A DNA stretch of 64,000 bases from Gammaproteobacteria bacterium (lineage in GTDB: Bacteria > Pseudomonadota > Gammaproteobacteria > Pseudomonadales > Azotimanducaceae_A), in the NCBI GenBank assembly GCA_012960755.1, contig DUAT01000144.1, positions 173,257 to 237,256 on the forward strand, in the 5' to 3' direction. Below, piece by piece: positions 53,791-61,234 of this stretch. The translations under genes were made by a program, and so were the position numbers. Positions within the stretch are counted from its first letter, which is position 1. Each line of letters begins with the position of its first letter. Below the pieces are notes generated by a model. It saw nothing but the letters and a program-made list of their open reading frames with translations. It ran no database searches and was not told where the DNA came from.

Positions 53791-56559
53791 CTAATAAAGG
53801 TTTGCATCAAACCGAAGGAACATGTATCGACCGATTGGGTCGTACAGGAACAGGTCTGAGTTATTGCCAGAGTTAAATACGTAAGGAGGATCTTCGTCTG
53901 CCACGTTGTTAATGCCTAACAGGATTCGATATTTTTCCCACTCATATGAAACTCGAATGTCATTCTTGTAGTAGGTCTCCGCTCCGCTGTAGCCGAAAGG
54001 ATTGTTACCATCGAAGTCTGGATCATTGGTGCTGCTGATGTAACGCATGTACCAGGCAAATGTCCAGTTGTCCCAGCCCACTGTGGTATTCAGGTTAGCC
54101 TGAACACGTGGAATAGAACCCCGTCCATCAGCACCACCCGCACCAGGTGCAAAGGTGTTTTCAGCAACATAAGTACCTACCAGTTCGATATTCCAACTGG
54201 TCGCGGCGAAAGCATCAAAGGAGTAGTTTGCCGCCAGATCAAAGCCATCAGTTTCAACCGAAGTCAGGTTTTGAAGTTTGTTGACAAAATTCAGCGGAAC
54301 ACCTTGCGCATTTCGACCGGTAAACTGGCTACACTCAGGTGCCGTCTGACCGACAGGTCCGTTGTAGCAGTCTTTCAATACCGAGTCAGAAGTCGTTCTG
54401 CTGATCAGGTTCTCAACTTCGATATCCCAGACATCAGCGGTGAGTTGGAAACCGGGCAAGTAGCTCGGTGTATACACAATGCCGAATGTCCAGGTATCTG
54501 CGGTTTCAGGCTCAAGCTCAGCATTTGAACCCGAGAGTACCGGATACTGTGAGGACAACTGGGTGAATCCAGCGCCCAATCCATCAAGTGCACAGTTTTG
54601 CACCGCATTGCCAGTTGCACCTTCACAGGGATCGGCAAAGAAGTCGAAACTCACCGTACCACCACCGAACAGGTCGGTGATTGTTGGTGCGCGGAACGCT
54701 GTACTGACATTGGCACGAACCCGGAAGTCAGAGAAAATCTGCCAGTTCAAACCAACGCGATAAACATCGTCTTTACCAAAGTTGGAATAGTCAAAATGAC
54801 GATACTGGAGATTTAAGGTCAAATCTTCAGCCAGCATCACGTCCGCAAGCAGCGGAATATCGAATTCAAAAAAGAACTCCTGGACGTCGAAGTCACCCTC
54901 TGTGGTGAACACCTGGTTGGCAACTGATTCACCGGCTTCTGTGGTGGGGTCAGGCTTATTCAGGCCATATTCCTTGCGATATTCAAGTCCGGCAGCCATG
55001 GCCAGTTCACCCGCAGGCATCTCAAACAATGGACCCGAGATAACCGCAGTCCAACCATGGGTCTGGAACTTGGAAATCGCCAATGTATTCTGCCGCATAT
55101 AGCTGATTTCTGATTGTGTCCAGTTGCCTGGCCGGAATGTATCCAACGCGCCGGAAGCGTTTACTGTCGCCGCACAAATTTCATCAACTGCACACTTTGC
55201 CGGATCAGAAATTCGGACAAACCGTGCCAGGTTCCATGTGCTTTTTGTTTGCAGGTCAGCATCAACGCGCGTGTACAAACCAGAAACTTCATAGCTCCAC
55301 GCATCGTTAAACCACATGTTCTCCGGAATCGCGCCTTCTACTCCAACAACATAGCGGAAAGTATTGGACTCATGCAGTGATGTTCGTGGTCCAATCGTTG
55401 AGGCAGGCCGGAAATAGAAGATTCCATCCTCACCTGTTGGATTGTTGGGGTTGGCTGCTGGAACACGAGAACCATCCGGAAAAGACACGGTACCGGGTGA
55501 GCCAGGGTTACCATCTAAGTGACTGGTACTTTCACGCTTGGCGAATTGCAGTTCCATAAAACCATTAATGTTATCTGTCAACTGGTAATTGATATAACCT
55601 GAAGTCGAAATGACCTTGTTGTCGATGATCAGGTCCTGAGCAAAACCATAGTCATAACGTCGAACAGTGCCCGCTTCAGCAGGATCAGTTGCTCGTGCTG
55701 CAAGACTCTCACAGCCGACAGTTGAAGATACGTCGGTTATTTCATCTCCACCCAGTGCCTTGGCACGAGTACAGAACAAGCCTCCACCATCGCCTAAAAA
55801 GATACCGCCTGGTGAGAAAAATGAACCATTCTGGAAAGAAGTAGTCGTCAGAGACGAGATGTTGGGAAATGCCCAATCCTCTCTGTCAGTCTGCTTGATT
55901 CGCTCCTGGTCACGCACTTCAGCACCAAAGACCGCATTACCACGATCACCGGTCACACCCAATGTCAGAGCGACACCGTAAGTATCGCCATCACCTTCGC
56001 CACTGGTACCCGTGTTGAGGTTTAACTCAGCCCCTTCAAAGTCTTTCTTGAGGATGACATTAACAACACCAGTAATAGCATCAGAGCCGTACACGGCTGA
56101 AGCGCCATCCCGGAGGATCTCAACCCGATCAACCATCGCTGTCGGAACGAATGTCAGGTCAGCGGCCTGGTTAGCCAGTGCATCAGCAAATGACGCCACG
56201 CGTCGACCGTTGATTAAAATCAGAACCCGATCAGGTCCCAGGTTCCGAAGGTCGATCGATGTTGCACCACCTCCAGAGAGAATACTTGACTGGTTGAATC
56301 CACCTGTGCCGATGGAAGGTTGATTACGCAACGCTTCACCGAGGTTAGACATACCAGAATCAAGCAGGGATTGACCGGAAATTACAGTAATGGGTGAAGC
56401 TGAGCCGTAGTCAGAGCGTTTGATACGGGAACCCGTAACAATTATCTCTTCCATCACCTCATCATCATCCGCCGCAAACGCCGTGCCTACAGGCATGACC
56501 AGTGCAGCTACCGCGGCTAGTGCAGTGAATACACTCGCCTTTCGGTTAAGTTTATACAT
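53791..56559 (-). CDS. TonB-dependent outer-membrane receptor
   Basis: 922 residues. The signal peptide is MYKLNRKASVFTALAAVAAL..AFA. A TonB box-like segment (EEIIVTGSRIKRSDYGSASP) starts the plug. The plug has the typical SIDLRNLGPDRVLILINGRR, ILRDGASAVYGSDAITGVVN and LKKDFEGAE. The barrel has long extracellular loops with Cys pairs (GDGGGLFCTRAKALG...CESL; DPAKCAVDEICA; CEGATGNAVQNCALDGLG; CYNGPVGQTAPECSQ) and ends with an aromatic terminal strand (RYMFLRFDANLY). The ligand is not known, but this subgroup is common in marine Gammaproteobacteria. A nearby ECF sigma gene could regulate it. Confidence 0.93.
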   Translation of the reverse strand: MYKLNRKASVFTALAAVAALVMPVGTAFAADDDEVMEEIIVTGSRIKRSDYGSASPITVISGQSLLDSGMSNLGEALRNQPSIGTGGFNQSSILSGGGATSIDLRNLGPDRVLILINGRRVASFADALANQAADLTFVPTAMVDRVEILRDGASAVYGSDAITGVVNVILKKDFEGAELNLNTGTSGEGDGDTYGVALTLGVTGDRGNAVFGAEVRDQERIKQTDREDWAFPNISSLTTTSFQNGSFFSPGGIFLGDGGGLFCTRAKALGGDEITDVSSTVGCESLAARATDPAEAGTVRRYDYGFAQDLIIDNKVISTSGYINYQLTDNINGFMELQFAKRESTSHLDGNPGSPGTVSFPDGSRVPAANPNNPTGEDGIFYFRPASTIGPRTSLHESNTFRYVVGVEGAIPENMWFNDAWSYEVSGLYTRVDADLQTKSTWNLARFVRISDPAKCAVDEICAATVNASGALDTFRPGNWTQSEISYMRQNTLAISKFQTHGWTAVISGPLFEMPAGELAMAAGLEYRKEYGLNKPDPTTEAGESVANQVFTTEGDFDVQEFFFEFDIPLLADVMLAEDLTLNLQYRHFDYSNFGKDDVYRVGLNWQIFSDFRVRANVSTAFRAPTITDLFGGGTVSFDFFADPCEGATGNAVQNCALDGLGAGFTQLSSQYPVLSGSNAELEPETADTWTFGIVYTPSYLPGFQLTADVWDIEVENLISRTTSDSVLKDCYNGPVGQTAPECSQFTGRNAQGVPLNFVNKLQNLTSVETDGFDLAANYSFDAFAATSWNIELVGTYVAENTFAPGAGGADGRGSIPRVQANLNTTVGWDNWTFAWYMRYISSTNDPDFDGNNPFGYSGAETYYKNDIRVSYEWEKYRILLGINNVADEDPPYVFNSGNNSDLFLYDPIGRYMFLRFDANLY

Positions 56560-56590
56560 ATTATTTCCCCAACTATTTAGTTTTTAGAAC

Positions 56591-56630
56591 GCCGTCTCAG
56601 ACAGCGCAAAATTCAGTGTTTAAACCACTG
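56591..56630 (-). promoter_or_regulatory. Two inverted repeats in the leader of the TonB receptor gene
   Basis: Reading leftwards, CAGTG-GTTTAAA-CACTG (56630-56614) and GCTGTCT-G-AGACGGC (56605-56591) lie 32-71 bp before the ATG. The second allows one G:U pair. They may be an operator or an mRNA leader structure. Confidence 0.4.
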
Positions 56631-57054
56631 TTACTTTTAAGACGGATAAGCCCGCAATCCCCGCAACAAAAATGGATAAAAAGTTTAAGAAATCTTGAAA
56701 TTCTTGTGAGTACTCGATATTTATGAACAGATTGAATATTCACCTACGTTTACATGAAACCAATTCATAAATGTCTGGTCTACTCACCCTGTTGCTCATC
56801 CCACCAATCGGGGTATCTATCGCAAGATCAGTAAAGCCGATACAAAAGAGGGCACAATTGCATCCAACGTCACGGGATTGACGCTAAAGAACCGACATAG
56901 AACTATTTTGGACCCAACCAGGACAAATGAGAGTGACCGGGCAAAAAAACAGGTTGTGCAGCTATTCAAACAGTGGCGCTAAGACCACAAGCAACCATGG
57001 AGGTCTACATCGCGTCATTAAGGTATACAAGGTATAGCTGGAGTAATCCATACC
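56631..57054. other. Non-coding region between receptor and FecR-like stump
   Basis: About 420 bp without a supportable gene. It should hold the leftward receptor promoter and the rightward promoter for the FecR-like fragment. I cannot mark either with confidence. Confidence 0.4.
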
Positions 57055-57321
57055 ATGAACAAATCACCAGTCACAGAAGCGTCAATCAACCTGGCCATCG
57101 AGTGGTTTGCCCGCTTGCAGGCGTCTGATGTCACCGATAAGGAAAGAGAATTGTTCTTTAACTGGCTGCACCAGGCAGAACAACATCAGCAGGCCTTCGT
57201 AGAAGTACTGACCCTGTGGGAAGGAATGTCTCTTATTAAAATGATGGACTTCGAGGAACTTCGTCCGTTTCCGCGATTATGGGACTACAAACGGAGGGCG
57301 GCCCTGAGCGCTGTTTCTTAG
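57055..57321 (+). CDS. FecR/PupR-type anti-sigma regulator, N-terminal domain only
   Basis: 88 residues. The pattern LAIEWFARLQASDVTDKERE and FFNWLHQAEQHQQAFVEVLT matches the N-terminal DUF4880 (sigma-binding) domain of FecR-type regulators, which contains a conserved W...L..S......AF..V...W arrangement. The membrane helix and periplasmic FecR domain that should follow are missing; the frame stops at 57321. It is convergent with an ECF sigma gene (57374). FecR N-terminal fragments can activate their sigma factor, so the stump may still be functional. A truncated relic is equally possible. Confidence 0.6.
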   Translation: MNKSPVTEASINLAIEWFARLQASDVTDKERELFFNWLHQAEQHQQAFVEVLTLWEGMSLIKMMDFEELRPFPRLWDYKRRAALSAVS

Positions 57322-57373
57322 GAGACCGTGTGCTCTGGTAAAAGGCCGTGACTGCTCCTATCAAAGACCGCCT

Positions 57374-57898
57374 TTAACTGATTTTCCGCCGCAGGATCTT
57401 AAGGGCCTGAACGATGTACTTCTCGACCATGCTGTTGGAAACACCCATATCCAAGGCGATCTCCGCATAACTCATGTCCTTACCGCGATGCATAAGAAAC
57501 GCCCGGCGTACCTTTTCAGGCATCTGGTCCACAACCTTGTAAATCCGGGCCAGTTCCTGCTCGGCACAGACCGTTCGCTCAACCGAGGGAATGCACTTGT
57601 CGTTGTCTTCATCTGACTGTGCCGGGAGCATTTCAGAACGCAGATATTTTTCATGAACCCTGGCTCTGCGTATCTGGTCAACAACAAGATTATTCGCGGT
57701 TTTGAAGAGGAAGGCTCTGGCATTTTCCAGTGGGCGAGAATCCGATTCACGAGTCCGCTGGAATTTATGCATGCGAAGAAATGCCTCCTGGGCAAGATCA
57801 TTTGCATCTTCGTCATTTCGAACTCTTTTTGACAAATATTGGACCAAGGGGGTCGCCAGTTCATCCATCAGTAATGCTGTCGTAAATTCTTTTGCCAT
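57374..57898 (-). CDS. ECF sigma factor, FecI-type
   Basis: 174 residues with sigma region 2 (RNDEDANDLAQEAFLRMHKF, then ENARAFLFKTANNLVVDQIR) and region 4 (MPEKVRRAFLMHRGKDMSYA, EIALDMGVSNSMVEKYIVQA). The pattern E-IA-x-x-MGVSxSMVEKYIVQAL is typical of FecI-like iron-uptake or carbohydrate-uptake sigma factors that control TonB-dependent receptors. A partner stump lies on the other strand, 52 bp away (convergent). The receptor at 53791-56559 is the nearest likely target. Confidence 0.93.
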   Translation of the reverse strand: MAKEFTTALLMDELATPLVQYLSKRVRNDEDANDLAQEAFLRMHKFQRTRESDSRPLENARAFLFKTANNLVVDQIRRARVHEKYLRSEMLPAQSDEDNDKCIPSVERTVCAEQELARIYKVVDQMPEKVRRAFLMHRGKDMSYAEIALDMGVSNSMVEKYIVQALKILRRKIS

Positions 57899-58356
57899 GC
57901 TTACTCGTTATGGTGTAACGATGGCTTGCCACCCCACCTGATGCCTTGTCGGAGGTCTTCCGACGACGGCGGAGTCTGCTCTGATTGATAGCTTTCCCCC
58001 AGGATGCATGCCTGTACTTATTATGGCGCGTACTTTATCACACTTTCACCCTGGCGGAATACATACTTGCACCAATGTGATCTGTGCCTTATGTCTCCTA
58101 AACCATTGAAATCAGTCAGTTTTAAGAACAATCTCGATCGAACCATTTGCAATTTTCAACGATCCGGACAATCTGTCTGGTTGATTCTGACAAATCACGA
58201 CTTGAACCACTGACATCGACAGATCAATCTTCCTTATTCAAACTAATACTTCTCTATGATATATACACCTTAGCTGTACAATTGTTGGAGGGATTTACAT
58301 AATGCCCCGCTCATATCCACTGCAGTATTATAGAACTCCAAAGTAAAGGAAATCGC
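57899..58356. other. Non-coding region, no gene supported
   Basis: About 460 bp between the sigma gene and the MoxR-type gene. Short frames on both strands lack family-like sequence. Confidence 0.5.
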
Positions 58357-59307
58357 GTGTCCCTTAAGAACGAAGACAAGCTGGCTAGTGTCGAGGCCAT
58401 TCAAGAGAATTTTGAGAAACTCCACTACATCTGTAATTTGCAAATAGCGACTGCGGTTTTCCTCGCCTATCATCTGGAGAAACCTATTCTTATAGAAGGT
58501 CCTCCTGGCGTAGGAAAGACAGAGCTGGCAAAAACTGCGGCCGACATGTTGGAAGTCGAGTGTATTCGCCTGCAGTGTTACGAAGGTCTGGATGAATCCA
58601 AGGCGATTTACGAATGGAAGTACGGCAAGCAGTTGCTCTATACCCAGGTGCTGAAGGAAACCCTGGGTGAAATTCTGGACGGTGCCACGGGGTTAACCGA
58701 GTCAGTTGCCAAACTGCACGAATTTGGGGACATTTTCTTCTCCGACGAATTCCTTGAACCCAGACCATTGCTGAAAGCGCTTCGTCACCAAGAAGGCTGC
58801 GTCCTGCTGATCGATGAAGTCGATAAATCGGACCATGAATTCGAATCCCTGTTACTCGAAATGCTGTCTGACTTTCAACTATCTATTCCGGAAATTGGCA
58901 CCATAAAAGCGAACAAAGATAAAAAACCACTGGTCTTCCTGACCAGTAATAATACGCGGGAAATTTCAGACGCATTGAAGCGCCGATGCCTGCATCTCTA
59001 TATCCCTTTCCCCGATGCGACGCTTGAACAGAAAATCGTCCAGGCACGGGTCCCTGAAATTGCCGAAAAACTACGCAACCAGATGGTGACTTTTGTTCAG
59101 GAACTACGCGACATGGACCTGAAGAAGGTGCCTGCGATTAGCGAGACCATCGACTGGGCACGGACTTTGATTTTGCTCCATTCAGATTCGCTCGACACCG
59201 ACCTGGTGCGCCAGACGCTCAATGTGATTCTCAAGTTCCAGGAAGATATTGAAACCGTCGAAGCAGAGATCCAGAGTGTGACCAACAAGGCACTAAAAGA
59301 GAATTAG
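58357..59307 (+). CDS. MoxR-family AAA+ ATPase (CoxD-like)
   Basis: 316 residues from a GTG at 58357 with AAGGA 7 bp before. The AAA+ motifs are the Walker A (LIEGPPGVGKTELAKTAADM), sensor-like CYEGLDESKAIYEWKYGKQL, Walker B (GCVLLIDEVDKSDHEFESLL), sensor 1 (FLTSNNTREISDALKRRCLH) with an arginine finger (LKRRC). It fits the MoxR subfamily involved in maturation of large metalloenzymes. It is followed by a VWA-domain gene 15 bp downstream, the usual partner. The substrate enzyme is not in the window. Confidence 0.93.
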   Translation: MSLKNEDKLASVEAIQENFEKLHYICNLQIATAVFLAYHLEKPILIEGPPGVGKTELAKTAADMLEVECIRLQCYEGLDESKAIYEWKYGKQLLYTQVLKETLGEILDGATGLTESVAKLHEFGDIFFSDEFLEPRPLLKALRHQEGCVLLIDEVDKSDHEFESLLLEMLSDFQLSIPEIGTIKANKDKKPLVFLTSNNTREISDALKRRCLHLYIPFPDATLEQKIVQARVPEIAEKLRNQMVTFVQELRDMDLKKVPAISETIDWARTLILLHSDSLDTDLVRQTLNVILKFQEDIETVEAEIQSVTNKALKEN

Positions 59308-59322
59308 GACAGGACGCTAAAT

Positions 59323-60780
59323 ATGGATCGCACCCTGGTCGAATTCGTCAAGGTTCTGCGTACCGCCGAATTAAAAGTCTCTCCGGCTGAAACACTGGAC
59401 GCCATGCAATGCATGGATCTTGTTGGCTACGAAGACAAGGTGTTCCTGAAGAACTCCCTGTCCATGGTGCTGGCAAAAACCCCGGAGGAGAAGGAGACAT
59501 TCGACTCCTGTTTCGACAGTTTTTTTAGCATCGAGGAATTCAAGCCAACGCAAAACGAACAGGATTCCCCGGATGCTGACTCGGATGCGTTCGATGATGA
59601 GGGAGAATTCAACCCTGATGCCAACAACCAACAGTCCGGCAAAGGCGGTGGCCAGGGTGGTGGCGGCCAGGGTGGCGGCGAACACGAGGATCTGAGCTCG
59701 GAATCAACCATGCAGGCAACATCCGAGCTGGGCAAGCTGCTTACCGAGGGGACCAAGACAGAGCAGATGATCGCGATGATGGAAGCGGGTCGAGAGGTTG
59801 AGGTTAACCAGATCGTCGTCTTCACCCAGAAGGGTCTGTTTACCCGCAAGATTATGGACGCCATGGGACTCAAGGGACTACAGGAAGAAGTCGCCGAGTT
59901 ACAGGGTCATGGTGGCATTCCGCAAAAACGCCTGGCGCATAATCTAAAAAAAGTACGGGATCTGCTCCGTGAACGTGTCCGCGACTATGTCGAGAAGCAA
60001 TTTTTCCTCCATGCGGACGAGTCCGGTAAACAGCTTCGCGAAGAGCTGCTGAAGAAGGTCAAACTCTCGAACCTGGAAAAGCGCAACTTCAAAGATGTAC
60101 AGGAAGTCGTCTTCAAGATGGCCAAGAAACTGATTGCCATCCACTCCAAGAGACGCAAAACCTATAAACGCGGACAGTTGGATGTGCGCAAAACGCTGCG
60201 ACACAACATGCAGTATGACGGCATGTTCTTCGACATAAAATGGAAGTCAAAAAAAGTCGACCGACCCAAGGTCATGTGTATTTGCGACGTCAGCGGGTCA
60301 GTGAGTAATTACTCACGTTTTCTGCTGATGTTCCTGTTCAGCCTCGCTGAAATCCTGCCGAAGGTTCGCTCCTTCGCTTTTTCTTCCGATCTTGGTGAAG
60401 TCACCAAATTATTCGAACACAGTAATCTTGAGGAAGCCATGGCCCGGACCATGCGCGATTATGGCAATGGCTCAACGGATTATGGTCGCATGTTCCAGGA
60501 CTTCAAAAGTCACTGTATGGATGACGTCAACAACAAGACCACAATCATTATTCTGGGGGATGCAAGAAACAACTACGGTGAGCCCCATGCGGAAATTCTT
60601 CGGGAAATGTACGACAAATCCAAGCGGGTGATCTGGCTGAATCCGGAGCCGAAATCCAGCTGGACCGTTGGCGATGCTGAAATGAAAAAATACGCACCCT
60701 GCTGCCACCAAACCGAGGTGTGTAACTCGCTGGTACATCTCGAAAGGGTCGTTGGGAACTTACTCAAGTCCGTCGGTTAA
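59323..60780 (+). CDS. VWA-domain protein, CoxE-like
   Basis: 485 residues. A helical N-terminal region is followed by a low-complexity Gly/Gln/Asp linker (SGKGGGQGGGGQGGGEHEDL, about residues 105-125), a helical part, and a C-terminal VWA domain with the metal-ion-dependent adhesion site in MCICDVSGSVSNYSRFLLMF and later NGSTDYGRMFQDF. The family works with MoxR ATPases to insert or remodel metal cofactors, such as CoxE with CoxD for CO dehydrogenase. The gene is 15 bp from the MoxR gene and is surely co-transcribed. No CO dehydrogenase genes are present. Confidence 0.92.
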   Translation: MDRTLVEFVKVLRTAELKVSPAETLDAMQCMDLVGYEDKVFLKNSLSMVLAKTPEEKETFDSCFDSFFSIEEFKPTQNEQDSPDADSDAFDDEGEFNPDANNQQSGKGGGQGGGGQGGGEHEDLSSESTMQATSELGKLLTEGTKTEQMIAMMEAGREVEVNQIVVFTQKGLFTRKIMDAMGLKGLQEEVAELQGHGGIPQKRLAHNLKKVRDLLRERVRDYVEKQFFLHADESGKQLREELLKKVKLSNLEKRNFKDVQEVVFKMAKKLIAIHSKRRKTYKRGQLDVRKTLRHNMQYDGMFFDIKWKSKKVDRPKVMCICDVSGSVSNYSRFLLMFLFSLAEILPKVRSFAFSSDLGEVTKLFEHSNLEEAMARTMRDYGNGSTDYGRMFQDFKSHCMDDVNNKTTIIILGDARNNYGEPHAEILREMYDKSKRVIWLNPEPKSSWTVGDAEMKKYAPCCHQTEVCNSLVHLERVVGNLLKSVG

Positions 60781-60863
60781 CTGTAATCTCGATAGCGTCC
60801 ATAGCGAACTGCCATGACAGCAATCCGACCGAGCTGAAATCTTGGTTCAACCTCGTGGATTAC

Positions 60864-61139
60864 TTACCTGTTTGACTCTGGGCTGAATATGGTCCCGCGT
60901 TTAATATGTTCCATCGCTTCACGAGCATCCTCGTGCTGCACATTCCAATCGCGATTTGTCATGCAAATCCTGACCCCGAGTCGTGAACCGGTCACGGCTT
61001 GTGTCTTGCACCGTATTCTATCGGGATCATAGTTAGCATCGGCGAGTTGCGACCGTGCGTTGCCCGAGTCGCTTGAGCTGGTGCAAGCCTGTAGTAAAAT
61101 CGTGATGGCAAGAATACCCATCAAATGCATGAATTTCAT
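60864..61139 (-). CDS. Small lipoprotein of unknown function
   Basis: 91 residues from ATG 61137-61139 with AGAGG upstream. The signal peptide ends in a lipobox (LLQAC, with Cys about residue 19), so the protein should be lipidated. The mature part has a Cys-rich pattern (DPDRIRCKTQAVTGSRLGVR, ICMTNRDW) that is common in small DUF lipoproteins of Gammaproteobacteria. The function is unknown. It lies between the VWA gene and the terminator of the second TonB receptor. Confidence 0.8.
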   Translation of the reverse strand: MKFMHLMGILAITILLQACTSSSDSGNARSQLADANYDPDRIRCKTQAVTGSRLGVRICMTNRDWNVQHEDAREAMEHIKRGTIFSPESNR

Positions 61140-61179
61140 GCTTGAACCTCTTAGCGAATTCAACTTCAGACCAAAAAGA

Positions 61180-61203
61180 AAGGCCAACACTTAGGTTGGC
61201 CTT
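61180..61203 (-). terminator. Rho-independent terminator of the second TonB receptor (leftward)
   Basis: AAGGCCAAC-ACTTAG-GTTGGCCTT is a perfect 9-bp stem with a 6-nt loop; the minus strand continues with a T-rich run. It lies 32 bp beyond the stop of the receptor gene at 61235. Confidence 0.85.
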
Positions 61204-61234
61204 AACAAAATGTTTCAGTTGATACTGCGGATAT

